DNA of 64,000 nucleotides. Source: JAOPZW01 sp963835295. Its GTDB lineage: Bacteria; Actinomycetota; Thermoleophilia; Solirubrobacterales; Solirubrobacteraceae. This document shows, one piece after another, positions 24,913 to 33,856 of the stretch (position 1 is the stretch's first letter; every line of letters starts with the position of its first letter). A model generated the notes under the pieces. The model was not told where the DNA came from and did not search any database. It saw only the letters and a list, made by a program, of their open reading frames with translations. The DNA is taken from NCBI GenBank assembly GCA_963835295.1, contig CAWIEX010000015.1, positions 605,890 to 669,889 on the forward strand. The letters are read 5' to 3'. The position numbers and the translations under genes were made by a program.

Positions 24913-25815
24913 TCAGGGGAGGCCAGCGCGCGGGACAGCGACGGTCGTGCTCAGCAGCACCCCCTCGCGCGCCGCCTTGCGTGCCTCCTCGTGGAAGTCG
25001 GGCGCGGCGCAGGCCATGAGGGTGCGGCCATCCTCGCCGCCCAGCCCGCACGCGAACGCGCCCAGGCCCGCGGGTATCGCCACCTCGTCGACGATCTGCC
25101 CGCCCGGCGCGATGCGGCTCAGCGGGCCGCCAAGCGCGTTGGCCACCCACACGTGTCCCTCGGCGTCCAGCGCGCAGCCATCGGGAGCGAAGGTGACGGC
25201 GCCCAGCATCGTCGCGGTGTCGGCGGGCTGCGGCGTCGGCTCGATCTGCCCCCACACGCGTCGATCGGCGAGCGCGCCGTCGGGCTGGATCGTGAACGCG
25301 GTGAGGCGCGCCGCGAACGTCTCGGCGACGATGAGCGTGCCGTCGTCGGTGATCACCGAGCCGTTCGGGAACCAGAGGTCCTCGGCGGCGACGAGGGCAC
25401 GGCCGTCTGGATCGACGCGCACGACGGCGGCCGGCTCCGGGTCGCCGCCGCCCATGAGGTCGAAGCCGAAGTTGCCCACATAGGCGCGGCCGCGCCGGTC
25501 GACGACCATGTCGTTCAGGTGACCGGTGGCCAGCCCAGATACGTCGGCATGGACGCTGACGCCGCCGTCGGCCGCGCGGCGCAGCACCCGGCGGTCCTTC
25601 ATGGACACCACGAGCAGGTCTCCGCCGGGCAGCCAGCCCAGCCCCGACGGCTGGGCCTCGACCTCCACGACCAGGTCCTCGCGTCCGTCCTCGTCGTAGG
25701 CGAACACGCCGTAGCGGTAGAAGTCGGAGGCCCACCACCGGCCGTCGTGCCATCGCGGGCATTCGAAGTAGCAGCCGCCCTCGGCGAACGGCGTCAGGGT
25801 TCGCGCGCTGCTCAT
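24913..25815 (-). CDS. SMP-30/gluconolactonase-family protein
   Basis: The 300-residue six-bladed propeller protein has the metal ligands of the family: Glu in CYFECPRWH, Asn in GHLNDMVVD, the PNGSVITDDG segment and Asp in TFAPDGCALDAEG. SMP-30 relatives hydrolyse sugar lactones, which would fit the NAD-dependent sugar chemistry of this cluster. The ATG at 25815 has GAGG upstream; a GTG at 25827 overlapping the previous stop is an alternative. It lies between the LLM gene and the GH4 operon on the same strand. Confidence 0.87.
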   Translation of the reverse strand: MSSARTLTPFAEGGCYFECPRWHDGRWWASDFYRYGVFAYDEDGREDLVVEVEAQPSGLGWLPGGDLLVVSMKDRRVLRRAADGGVSVHADVSGLATGHLNDMVVDRRGRAYVGNFGFDLMGGGDPEPAAVVRVDPDGRALVAAEDLWFPNGSVITDDGTLIVAETFAARLTAFTIQPDGALADRRVWGQIEPTPQPADTATMLGAVTFAPDGCALDAEGHVWVANALGGPLSRIAPGGQIVDEVAIPAGLGAFACGLGGEDGRTLMACAAPDFHEEARKAAREGVLLSTTVAVPRAGLP

Positions 25816-25823
25816 GGCGCGCC

Positions 25824-26819
25824 TCACACCGCTACGGCGGACTTCGCCGTCGCCATGAAGGCCTCGAGCTCGCGACGGGTGTCGGGCCCGCAGGGCTGGA
25901 AGACGAGCTCGGTCACGCCGTGGTCAGCGAGGCCTGCGAGCCGCTCTCGCAGCTGTTCGGCGGTCCCGCTCATCGTCGCCTCCTCGAGCATCGCGTGGCC
26001 GCCCGCTTCCCAGGCGGCGTGGTCGGCCTGGTTGAGGCCGACGCAATGCTGATCGTGCACGGCGAGGTGTCGCTCTTCCGGCGGCGTGCGCTCGACGACC
26101 GCTCGCCACTGCGCGCCGCCCGGCAGGTCCTCCAACGGGCTGCCGAACTCGTAGGCACCGTGGTAGGACAGCGCGAGCCCCGGTCCTCCCGCCGCTCGCA
26201 CGCGCTCAGAGGCGGGGTCCTCGCCATCGTCCAAGACGGTTCCCCAGAACAGGAACGAGACCGATGAGAACTCCCGGGCGAACTCGGGCAGCGCCAGGGT
26301 GATGTAGAGGCCGTCGCCCAGCTCGCGAGCGACCTCGGCGCCCTTGGGCCCGAGCGCGGCGATGATGACCGGCACCTCGACCGGCCGCTGCGCCGCGTGG
26401 CCGGGTGGGTGGAGCATGCGCATCCGCGCTCCGTCCCACTCGATCGTCTCACCGCGCAGCAGGGCGCGATAGGCGCGGATGTAGCGGTCCATGTACGACC
26501 ACGGGATGGCCCGATAGCCCATCGCGCGGCGCCCGCTGAAGCCCGTACCGAAGGCGACGGCCACGCGGTCCGGGGCGAGCGCGGCGAGCGCCGCGGTTGC
26601 CGCCGCGTTGACCATCGGGTGGCGCAGGGTGGGCACGAGGACGCCTGGGCCGAGGCCGATGCGCTCCGTCCGCTCGGCCGCCAGCGCCAGCATCATCCAC
26701 ACGTCGGGGCTCTGCTGGGGCGTGTCATACAGCCACGCGCGCTCGTAGCCCAGCTCCTCCGCCAGCGCGATGTCCTCGTGCGAGCCCAACGTCGTTGGAA
26801 ACGCGCATGAAATCCTCAT
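25824..26819 (-). CDS. LLM-class (luciferase-like) flavin-dependent oxidoreductase
   Basis: A 331-residue TIM-barrel protein with ALAEELGYERAWLYDT, the IGLGPGVLVPTLRHP strand and VAVAFGTGFSGRRAMG, characteristic of F420- or FMN-dependent luciferase-like enzymes. The ATG has AAAGGAG seven bases upstream, one of the best ribosome-binding sites in this segment. A candidate TetR operator lies 150 bp upstream. The substrate cannot be told from the sequence, and a link to the neighbouring SMP-30 gene is possible because the genes overlap. Confidence 0.85.
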   Translation of the reverse strand: MRISCAFPTTLGSHEDIALAEELGYERAWLYDTPQQSPDVWMMLALAAERTERIGLGPGVLVPTLRHPMVNAAATAALAALAPDRVAVAFGTGFSGRRAMGYRAIPWSYMDRYIRAYRALLRGETIEWDGARMRMLHPPGHAAQRPVEVPVIIAALGPKGAEVARELGDGLYITLALPEFAREFSSVSFLFWGTVLDDGEDPASERVRAAGGPGLALSYHGAYEFGSPLEDLPGGAQWRAVVERTPPEERHLAVHDQHCVGLNQADHAAWEAGGHAMLEEATMSGTAEQLRERLAGLADHGVTELVFQPCGPDTRRELEAFMATAKSAVAV

Positions 26820-26970
26820 GGGACTCCTTTCTGACCCGGCCCGCCCGATCGTTCACTTGCGCCGGCCGCTGCACGCCGGCTTGGCCCTGCGAAGTCGCGC
26901 TCTCCCGTGCACATGGCGGCGCCGACGGCAGGCATGGCTGGACACGAGTACCACAGACGCGAGGACCTAG

Positions 26971-26980
26971 CAAGCGCTTG
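26971..26980. promoter_or_regulatory. Perfect palindrome, candidate TetR operator
   Basis: CAAGCGCTTG is a perfect 10-bp palindrome in the 270-bp gap between the divergent LLM and TetR genes. Sites of this shape are common for TetR-family regulators, so autoregulation plus control of the LLM gene is a reasonable guess. Confidence 0.5.
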
Positions 26981-27089
26981 TTCAGCGAGATTGGGGGGTG
27001 GCATGCGCAGGACCGCGGTCCCCGCTGTCGACCGGGCCGGCCTTGCCGCCGGGCGTCGGTTGAGGTGATCCAGGTGAGAGACTCACCGC

Positions 27090-27764
27090 ATGCCCGCAGC
27101 AAGGCGCCGTCCCAAGCCGGCGGCGGAGGACGTCGGTGCCAACTCGGCCGGGCTCTGGGCCGCCATCGAGTCGGAGTCCTCGCGCCGGCTTCTGCTCGCG
27201 GCCCTGGCGGCGTTCGCGAGGCGCGGCTTCCATGCGGCCACGACGCGCGAGATCGGCGAAGGCGCCGGCATGAGTCCAGCTGCCGTCTACGTGCACTACG
27301 AGTCGAAGAGCGATCTGCTCTACGAGATCAGCCGCATCGGCCACCAGTCCGTGCTGGACGATGTCGAGGAGGCTCTACGCGACGCCCCGCAGGACCCCGA
27401 TCAGAGGGTTCGACGGTTTGTCGCCGCCTTCGCGAAGTGGCACGCCGACCACCACGTCGTCGCGCGCGTCATCCAGTATGAGCTGAAGGCGCTTCCTCCC
27501 AGGCAGTTCCGCAGGATCGCCGAGCTGCGCAAGCGCTTCGAGGAGCTGCTCGCGGCTGAGCTCGAAGCGGGTGTCGAGGCCGGGACGTTCGACGTCCCCG
27601 AGCTCGAAGCGACCACCCTGGCCATCCTGTCGCTCGGCATCGATCTCGCGCGCTGGTATCACCCCAGCAACGATCACAAGACCTCCGAGCAGGTCGGTGA
27701 GTTCTATGCAGACCTGGTCGGGCGGATGATCCTCCGCCCGGATCGGGCTGTCGCTCGCAGGTGA
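27090..27764 (+). CDS. TetR-family transcriptional regulator
   Basis: The 224-residue protein has an N-terminal helix-turn-helix (LLLAALAAFARRGFHAATTREIGEGAGMSPAAVYVHYESKSDLLYE region, about residues 35-80) and an all-helical ligand domain of typical length. The long basic N terminus is normal for this group. It is transcribed divergently from the LLM oxidoreductase and SMP-30 genes, its probable targets. The ligand is unknown. Confidence 0.88.
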   Translation: MPAARRRPKPAAEDVGANSAGLWAAIESESSRRLLLAALAAFARRGFHAATTREIGEGAGMSPAAVYVHYESKSDLLYEISRIGHQSVLDDVEEALRDAPQDPDQRVRRFVAAFAKWHADHHVVARVIQYELKALPPRQFRRIAELRKRFEELLAAELEAGVEAGTFDVPELEATTLAILSLGIDLARWYHPSNDHKTSEQVGEFYADLVGRMILRPDRAVARR

Positions 27765-27809
27765 GCTGCCGCGTGCCATGGCTGCGTTCGCCGCCGACCA
27801 GCGGCTTGG

Positions 27810-28613
27810 TCAGCGTGGCTGCCGGTGGGTGTAGAGGTGGATGGCCCAGAGGTAGGCCGCGAGCGTGATGCCGATGCACCAGGCGATGGCGGCGATCGCG
27901 TTGGTGGCGATGTGGGTGCCGGTGAGCAGGCCGCGAACGGTCTCGGTGACGGGGGTGAAGGGCTGGTACTTGGCGAACTGCTCGAGGCCGGGGGGCATGC
28001 TGGAGGCCGGGACGAAGCCGCTGCCGAGGAAGGGCAGCAGGGCGAGGAACATCGGGGTGTTGCTGGCTGTCTCCACGCTCTTGGCGGCGAGTCCAAGCGC
28101 GGTGGCGAGCCAGATGAGGGCGAGGGCGAAGAGCATCAGCACGCCGATGGCGCCGAGCCAGTGGAGCGGGTCGGCGGTGGGTCGGAAGCCGAGCGCGATG
28201 GCCACGGCGAGCACGATGGCGATGCTGGCCATGGTCTGGATGAAGCTCGCGAGCACGTGGCCGGCGAGGATGGCGGAGCGCGCGATGGCCATGGTGCGAA
28301 AGCGATCGGTGATGCCCGTCGTCATGTCCATGGCGACGACGATCGCGGTGCCCTGGACGGCGGCGGCCACGGTCATCAGCAGGATGCCGGGCGCGACGTA
28401 GTTCAGGTAACCGGCGCGTCCGGCGTGCCCGCCGGCGAGCCCGCTGCCGAGGCCGTGGCTGAGCTGGCCGCCGAAGACGTAGACGAAGAGCAGCAGGAAG
28501 ACGATCGGCATGCCGACCAGCATCAGGGTCAGCGACGGATAGCGCTGCAGGCGCCGCAGGTTGCGGCGCAGCATCGTGGCGGAGTCGGTGACGGTGTAGG
28601 TGAGAGTGGTCAT
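27810..28613 (-). CDS. ABC-2 type exporter permease (DrrB-like)
   Basis: The 267-residue membrane protein has six helices, starting with LMLVGMPIVFLLLFVYVFGG, and the ABC-2 segment GFVPASSMPPGLEQFAKYQPFTPV near the C terminus that is typical of DrrB/daunorubicin-type permeases. It overlaps the ATPase gene by 4 bp and forms an exporter with it. Substrates of such pairs are usually hydrophobic drugs or lipids. Confidence 0.9.
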   Translation of the reverse strand: MTTLTYTVTDSATMLRRNLRRLQRYPSLTLMLVGMPIVFLLLFVYVFGGQLSHGLGSGLAGGHAGRAGYLNYVAPGILLMTVAAAVQGTAIVVAMDMTTGITDRFRTMAIARSAILAGHVLASFIQTMASIAIVLAVAIALGFRPTADPLHWLGAIGVLMLFALALIWLATALGLAAKSVETASNTPMFLALLPFLGSGFVPASSMPPGLEQFAKYQPFTPVTETVRGLLTGTHIATNAIAAIAWCIGITLAAYLWAIHLYTHRQPR

Positions 28614-29563
28614 GAGAGAGCGGTCGTCTCGCGGGTCGGGTGACCGGTGACGGCGAAGAACACGTCGTCGAGGTCGGGGGTGTGGATCGAGAGGTCCGCC
28701 ACCTCGATGCGGGCGTCGTCGAGCTGCTCAAGAAGGCGGCGCAGCGAGGCGACGCTGCCGTCGCCGGGCACCTGCAGGCTGAGCGTGTCCTCGTCGACGG
28801 CGGCTTCGAGGAGGTCGGCGGCCGCCTGTAGCGCGTCGGGAGCGGCGAACCGCAGCTCGACGTGGCCGCCCGGGATGCGCCTCTTGAGCTCCCCCGCGGT
28901 GCCTTCCGCGACGACGCGACCGTGGTCGAGGACGGCGATCCGGTCGGCGAGATGGTCGGCCTCGTCGAGGTACTGGGTGGTGAGGAAGATCGTGACCCCG
29001 TCGGCGACAAGGTTGCGGATGCTGTCCCACATCGTGTGACGGCTGCGGGGGTCCAGGCCGGTGGTTGGCTCGTCGAGGAAGATCACCCGCGGGGAGCCGA
29101 CCAGGGTCATGGCCAGGTCGAGCCGGCGACGCATCCCGCCCGAGTAGGTGGATGCCGGCCGGCCTGCCGCGTCGACGAGGTCGAAGCGCTCGAGCAGCTC
29201 GGTCACCCGCGCCCGTCCGGCCTCGCGGCAGAGGTGATTCAGGGCGGCCATCAGCCGCAGGTTCTCCTCGCCGGTCAGCAACTCGTCGACTGCGGAGAAC
29301 TGGCCGGTGACGCCGATCGCCGCGCGCACGGCGTCCGGATCGCCGGCCACGTCGTGGCCCGCAACGCGAGCCTCGCCCGTGTCGGCGCGGATCAGCGTCG
29401 ACAGGATCCGCACCACCGTCGTCTTGCCCGCGCCGTTGGCGCCGAGCAGGGCGAAGATCGTGCCCTCGGCGACTGTGAGATCGACTCCGTCGAGCACCGC
29501 CGTCTCGCCGAAGGCCTTGCACACCCCGGCCGCCTCGATCGCCGGCTCAGCGACCCTGCTCAT
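28610..29563 (-). CDS. ABC exporter ATPase (DrrA-like)
   Basis: The 317-residue protein has Walker A (GANGAGKTT), a Q-loop (VTGQFSAVDELLTG), signature (YSGGMRRRLDLAMTL), Walker B (VIFLDEPTTGLD) and the H-region (LTTQYLDEAD). The C-terminal extension ends in LDDVFFAVTGHPT, a typical DrrA feature. Its ATG overlaps the upstream MarR stop by 4 bp, and its own stop overlaps the permease start, so regulator, ATPase and permease are one operon. Confidence 0.92.
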   Translation of the reverse strand: MSRVAEPAIEAAGVCKAFGETAVLDGVDLTVAEGTIFALLGANGAGKTTVVRILSTLIRADTGEARVAGHDVAGDPDAVRAAIGVTGQFSAVDELLTGEENLRLMAALNHLCREAGRARVTELLERFDLVDAAGRPASTYSGGMRRRLDLAMTLVGSPRVIFLDEPTTGLDPRSRHTMWDSIRNLVADGVTIFLTTQYLDEADHLADRIAVLDHGRVVAEGTAGELKRRIPGGHVELRFAAPDALQAAADLLEAAVDEDTLSLQVPGDGSVASLRRLLEQLDDARIEVADLSIHTPDLDDVFFAVTGHPTRETTALS

Positions 29564-30078
29564 GCCCCGCCTCCGGGACGCGATTGCTCGGGAAGCTCCC
29601 CGGCGGCGACGAGCGCCGCGCGTCGCGCCTCCCACTCCTGCTGGAACCTCGGGATCTGCTCCAGCAGGAAGTCGGCGAACGCGGACATCTCGAGGAGCAC
29701 CGCCCGCCGCTCCGTCGGCGCGTCGCGCAGGACCTCCAGGCCCTCGCGCGTCAGCTCGCGCATCTCCTCGTACTCGGTGATGTCCATGCCCAGCAACTGC
29801 GGCGAGCTCAGGTCGATGCGCACCCGATCCATTCGCTCGCCCGCCGCCCGCGTGCGCCGCACGCCATGCGAAGACTCGAGGACCTTGACCGCGCCGGTGA
29901 TCGCGCTGCGGCTGGCCAGGAGCGCCTCGGCCAGCTCGGCGATGCTCTGCTCCGGCGGGTCGCAGACCGCGAGATACCCCAGCAGGCGGCCCATCATCGG
30001 CGGGAATGCGTAGCGGCGCGCGCAGAAGCGCCCCATGTGGTCGGCGAAGGTGATCTCGGCGTCGGTCGGCACGCGCAC
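29560..30078 (-). CDS. MarR/GbsR-like transcriptional regulator
   Basis: The 172-residue protein has a winged-helix core (GRLLGYLAVCDPPEQSIAEL, LLASRSAITGAVKVLESSHGV) and a helical C terminus (LLEQIPRFQQEWEARRAAL) resembling GbsR-type MarR relatives that control exporters. The start is a GTG at 30078 without a clear ribosome-binding site. It lies directly downstream of a 32-bp AT-rich imperfect palindrome and upstream of DrrAB-like genes, so it probably represses its own operon. Confidence 0.83.
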   Translation of the reverse strand: MRVPTDAEITFADHMGRFCARRYAFPPMMGRLLGYLAVCDPPEQSIAELAEALLASRSAITGAVKVLESSHGVRRTRAAGERMDRVRIDLSSPQLLGMDITEYEEMRELTREGLEVLRDAPTERRAVLLEMSAFADFLLEQIPRFQQEWEARRAALVAAGELPEQSRPGGGA

Positions 30079-30092
30079 AGCGTAGCGAGATA

Positions 30093-30124
30093 ACTGAGAT
30101 CACACAAATCGGTGTTATTTCAGT
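30093..30124. promoter_or_regulatory. 32-bp imperfect palindrome, probable MarR-type operator
   Basis: The arms ACTGAGATCACAC (30093-30105) and GTGTTATTTCAGT (30112-30124) pair at 11 of 13 positions around a 6-bp centre. It is AT-rich in a GC-rich region and ends 15 bp upstream of the MarR/GbsR start. This is the size and symmetry expected for a MarR dimer site. Confidence 0.65.
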
Positions 30125-30198
30125 CCGACGCGCGACTCCGCGGCTCGGCTTCGGTCGCCACAGTGAATGTGGTCGGCGATCCGCTTGGCGTCCTCGCC

Positions 30199-31422
30199 TC
30201 AGACCGTTCGCAGTGCCACCGTGGGCGGCATCCGAGACGCTCGAACGGCCGGCATCAGGCCGGCGAGCGCGCCGATCAGGATGGCCGAGGCGATGCCGCC
30301 CGACCACGCCTCGGCGGGGATCACGACGGTCCAGCTCTTCGAGCTGGCGTAGATGGCCGTTGCCATTGCTCCGGCGAGCACGCCGACGATGCCGCCGATG
30401 GTGGCGAGCAGGATCGATTCGCCCAGGAACTGGGTGCGGATCTGGCTCTTGGTCGCGCCGAGTGCGCGGCGCAGGCCGATCTCCGAGCGGCGTTCCAGCA
30501 CGGAGATGATCATGATGTTGGCGACGCCGACGGCGCCGACGATCAGGGCCACGATGCCGAGACCGAGGAAGAGGCTGTCGAACGCTCCGGCCGCGGCGGC
30601 CCGGGCGGTGAGCGCGTCGGAGGGCTGGCTGACGTTGACCTCGTCGGGGGCCTGGGGGTTGGCGGTCGGCGCGAGCAGCGACTGCACCTCAGCGACATGG
30701 TCGGTGTCCGCGCGCACGTAGATGGAGCTCGGGGGGCCGGCTTGCCGCTCGCCCTGGGCCAGGCTGATGTAGCCGAGGTACCTCTCCGCCGCCCGGTAGC
30801 CGATCAGGGCGCTGTTGTCGATGTCGGGCTCCAGCGGCGAGGATTCCAGGACGCCCGCGACGTTGAACCACTGGCCTCCCAGCCAGATCCGTTGGTCGGG
30901 GAAGATCCGGTCGATGCCCAGCCGTTGCGCGGCGGCCCAACCGAGCACGGCTACCGGCTCGCGGGCGGTCCCCGGGTTGAGCCAGGCGCCGCGCGCGATG
31001 CCGGTGTTGAGCACCGAGAGCAGGTTCAGGCTGGTGGCGCGCACCTGCAGCCCGCCGGTGTTGGTTGCCGGGATCATCCGACTCCGGTAGACGCTCTTGC
31101 CCTTCACCAGCGCGGTGTGTGCCAGCAGTTGGACGTCGTCGAGGTGCGTGATCCGCGCCGGGGCCTCGACGGGCAGCTTCGACGGCTGCCCGGTGACGCT
31201 CTGGCCGGCCTCGAGGGTCAGCATGTTCGTGCCGAGCCGGTCGATCTCGGCGAGTAGCCCGGCTTGTGATGAGGACGACAAGCCGAGGACCGCCACGATC
31301 GCTGCTGTTCCGATCGCGATCCCGAGCGCGGACAGCGCGGCGCGCAGCGGCCGGGCGCGCAGCCCGACGCTGGTCACCCGCAGCGCATCGTTCAGGCGCA
31401 AGCGTCCCGCCTCGGCGCTCAT
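30199..31422 (-). CDS. MacB-like FtsX-family ABC permease
   Basis: The 407-residue protein has one N-terminal helix (LSALGIAIGTAAIVAVLGLS), a large periplasmic-type domain, and three C-terminal helices with the FtsX signature NIMIISVLERRSEIGLRRALGA. This is the MacB/LolCE topology used for mechanotransmission rather than classical transport. It overlaps its ATPase by 4 bp. Together with the adaptor and lipoprotein it forms an envelope-export or stress-sensing complex. Confidence 0.9.
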   Translation of the reverse strand: MSAEAGRLRLNDALRVTSVGLRARPLRAALSALGIAIGTAAIVAVLGLSSSSQAGLLAEIDRLGTNMLTLEAGQSVTGQPSKLPVEAPARITHLDDVQLLAHTALVKGKSVYRSRMIPATNTGGLQVRATSLNLLSVLNTGIARGAWLNPGTAREPVAVLGWAAAQRLGIDRIFPDQRIWLGGQWFNVAGVLESSPLEPDIDNSALIGYRAAERYLGYISLAQGERQAGPPSSIYVRADTDHVAEVQSLLAPTANPQAPDEVNVSQPSDALTARAAAAGAFDSLFLGLGIVALIVGAVGVANIMIISVLERRSEIGLRRALGATKSQIRTQFLGESILLATIGGIVGVLAGAMATAIYASSKSWTVVIPAEAWSGGIASAILIGALAGLMPAVRASRMPPTVALRTV

Positions 31423-32156
31423 GACGTCTGTCCCTGCGTCGCCGCCACGCGCGCGGTCGCCGCGGCGCTGCGGTCGCCGGCGGTGTCGGAGACCACCTGG
31501 CCGTCCAGCACGCGGATCTGGCGCGGCAGCTGATCGGCGAGGCCCGCGTCGTGGGTGATCATGACGATGGTGGCGCCGGCGGCGTTGAGCTCGCGGATGA
31601 GCTGCATGATCGATGCGCCGGTGGTGCTGTCGAGGTTGCCGGTCGGCTCGTCGGCGAGGACGATCGCCGGCCGCCCGACGAGGGCCCGGGCGACGGCAAC
31701 GCGCTGCCGCTCGCCTCCCGAGAGCTTGGTCGGCTTGAACGTCGCGCGGTGCGACAGGCCGACCCGCTCGAGCGCCTCATCGGCGCGCCGGTGCCGCTCG
31801 GCGGCGGGGGCGCCGGCGTACAGCAACCCATCGGCGACGTTCTCGCGCACCGTGGCGTGCTCGGCCAGGAAGAACTGCTGGAAGACGAACCCGATCTCCC
31901 GGGCGCGCAGCCGCGACAGCTCGCGGTCATCCAGCTGTGCCGCGTCGACTCCACCGATGCGGACCACGCCGCTGCTGGGCCGCTCCAGCGTCCCGATGAC
32001 GTGCAGCAGCGTGGACTTGCCCGACCCTGAGGGCCCGACGATCGCCACCAGCTCGCCCTGGTGGACGGTGAAGGACACCCCCCGCAACGCGGACACCGGC
32101 GGCTCCTCGCCGTAGACCTTCGTGACCTCGTCCAGCTCCAGTACCGCGTCACTCAT
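31419..32156 (-). CDS. MacB/LolD-type ABC ATPase
   Basis: The 245-residue ATPase has Walker A (GPSGSGKST), Q-loop (GFVFQQFFLAEHATV), signature (LSGGERQRVAVARA), Walker B (AIVLADEPTGNLD) and H-loop (MITHDAGLA). The ADEPTGNLD form is typical of the MacB/LolD group that pairs with FtsX-type permeases. Start and stop overlap the adjacent adaptor and permease genes by 4 bp each. Confidence 0.92.
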   Translation of the reverse strand: MSDAVLELDEVTKVYGEEPPVSALRGVSFTVHQGELVAIVGPSGSGKSTLLHVIGTLERPSSGVVRIGGVDAAQLDDRELSRLRAREIGFVFQQFFLAEHATVRENVADGLLYAGAPAAERHRRADEALERVGLSHRATFKPTKLSGGERQRVAVARALVGRPAIVLADEPTGNLDSTTGASIMQLIRELNAAGATIVMITHDAGLADQLPRQIRVLDGQVVSDTAGDRSAAATARVAATQGQTS

Positions 32157-33253
32157 ATCGACGGCACGACCACCGAATCGCCGGCGCGGAGATCGCCCGC
32201 GACCTGGACGCGCCCGCCTCCGGTGTCGAACAGGCCCAGCGTCACGGCGGCCAGCTCGCGTCGCCCGCCGGTGCGCACGACCTCGACCGCGAACCCGCCG
32301 CCGGACTTCCCGACGAGCGCGGTGACCGGGACGCTCACGGCGTCGTGCACGCCCCGAGTCGTGATGTCCACGTCGACCGGGGCGTTGTCGAGCCCGCGCG
32401 CGCGGGCCGGGTCATTGAGGCTGACGAAGGTTGGGATCGTCGCGTCGGCCGCCTGACCTCCTTGTGCAGCCGGGGTCTGGGCGACTCGTCCGAACCCCGC
32501 GACCCGTCCCGTCACCGGCGTGTTGCCCGGCAGCGTGATCTGGGCGCGGTCGCCCTTCTTGACCTCACCCTGCTGGGACGGATCGAGATTCACCTGCACG
32601 TGCAGGGTGTCGGACGTGGCGCTCAGCACCGGAGCACCCGGCCCGGCCGATCCCCCGACTTCGCCGGTGACCTTGGCGATCCGGACTGCCTCGGGCAGGA
32701 AGACCGCCCCATCGGTCGCGAGCCTGCCGGTCACGCCAACGCCCTTCCTGCGCTGGAGCACCCTGAGCGCCCGCTCCGTCTTGGAGGTGAAGGCGTCGTC
32801 GCCGGGGTCGATGCGGACGTGGGCGCCGGCGTCGTAGCCGAGCTGGTGCAGGTTGCGGTTGAGCTGGCGGACGTCCCGGCCCCTGACCCCTACGTGCAGA
32901 GCACGGTAGGCCGGGAGCGCGCCGCAGAGCAGCACCACAGGCCTGTCGTCCACCCGGTAGAGCACACCGCCGCAGGCGACCTTGTCCCCGTTTTCAGGCA
33001 GGCTGGTGTAGACGCCGCGAGCCTGGTTGATCACGGCGTACGGGGAGCCATCCGATCGCGCCCGATAGGTCAGGGTCCCGGCCTGGGAGACCATCGCCGA
33101 CAGCGTGCCCTTCTCCACCTTCACGGTGTTCGCCAGCAGCGCCTTTGGCGCCGGGGTCGCTTGCTCAGCGCGGGACCCGACGACCACGCCTCCGGTCGCG
33201 GCTGCGGTAGCCAGGACGGCCGCTGCGGCCAGCGCCCAGGTCTTCCGCTTCAC
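32153..33253 (-). CDS. Membrane-fusion/adaptor protein with peptidoglycan-binding-like domain
   Basis: The 366-residue protein begins with an N-terminal signal-anchor (ALAAAAVLATAAATGGVVVG). It continues with a biotinyl/lipoyl-like hairpin segment (VEKGTLSAMVSQAGTLTYRA), then a putative peptidoglycan-binding helical domain (VRQLNRNLHQLGYDAGAHV, KTERALRVLQRRKGVGVTG), and a beta-barrel part (GVHDAVSVPVTALVGKSGG) common in HlyD/MacA adaptors. In actinobacteria such proteins join MacB-like ABC pairs. It overlaps the lipoprotein gene upstream and the ATPase downstream by 4 bp each. Confidence 0.85.
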   Translation of the reverse strand: MKRKTWALAAAAVLATAAATGGVVVGSRAEQATPAPKALLANTVKVEKGTLSAMVSQAGTLTYRARSDGSPYAVINQARGVYTSLPENGDKVACGGVLYRVDDRPVVLLCGALPAYRALHVGVRGRDVRQLNRNLHQLGYDAGAHVRIDPGDDAFTSKTERALRVLQRRKGVGVTGRLATDGAVFLPEAVRIAKVTGEVGGSAGPGAPVLSATSDTLHVQVNLDPSQQGEVKKGDRAQITLPGNTPVTGRVAGFGRVAQTPAAQGGQAADATIPTFVSLNDPARARGLDNAPVDVDITTRGVHDAVSVPVTALVGKSGGGFAVEVVRTGGRRELAAVTLGLFDTGGGRVQVAGDLRAGDSVVVPSI

Positions 33254-33798
33254 CCTTTACCCCCCACTGCCTCTCCCAGGGCGTTGTGGCACTTCTTCAT
33301 CGCCGCGTTGAGAATGGTCATACCACCCGGTTTGTTCGAGGACGGGATCTTGTAGGTGTCCACGAGGGGCTCGCCGTTGACGGGGTCCGGAAAGTCCTTC
33401 ACCCCGTTGTCGCGGATGCACTGGGCGAACCTGAGGCTCGCCGACTGCTGCTTGGGCGTCCGCTTCGAGCTCAACGTGCCCGGTGGCTGCAGATCCTTGC
33501 AGGCGGTGGTTGCCTGCTTCCACACCGCAGGAGTCACACTGACTCCATATTCGAAGTCGTTCCTCGCGTTCGGGTCTGGAAAGTCGCTGACGCCGTGAGC
33601 CCGAATGCACTCGGCGAACTTCACCGCCTTGTCCCGAGCGCTGAGTTTCTTGTCAGCGCCGCTGCGGCTGGTGCTACTGGCGGTGTCGGTGCTGCTGGCG
33701 GTGGCGGTGTTGCCATTCTCGGCAGAACCGTTCGAACAGCCTGCGCTGATCAGCGCGACCGTGGCAACGGCGGCCAGCGGCCAGAGTCTCTTACTCAT
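33250..33798 (-). CDS. Secreted lipoprotein with two Cys-containing repeats
   Basis: The 182-residue protein has a signal peptide ending in LISAGC (lipidated Cys about 20), a Ser/Thr-rich linker, and two similar modules: VKFAECIRAHGVSDFPDPN and LRFAQCIRDNGVKDFPDPV, each followed by a later conserved Cys (TACKDL, MKKCHNAL). GGAGAG lies upstream of the ATG. Small lipoproteins of this CIRxxGVxDFPDP pattern often accompany MacAB-like operons in actinobacteria; the molecular role is unknown. It is the first gene of this operon. Confidence 0.82.
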   Translation of the reverse strand: MSKRLWPLAAVATVALISAGCSNGSAENGNTATASSTDTASSTSRSGADKKLSARDKAVKFAECIRAHGVSDFPDPNARNDFEYGVSVTPAVWKQATTACKDLQPPGTLSSKRTPKQQSASLRFAQCIRDNGVKDFPDPVNGEPLVDTYKIPSSNKPGGMTILNAAMKKCHNALGEAVGGKG

Positions 33799-33856
33799 GC
33801 TTTCTCTCCGAGTGTGGTGATTGCGTTGACACCCGCTCCCATGCCGAGCCTGCTGA

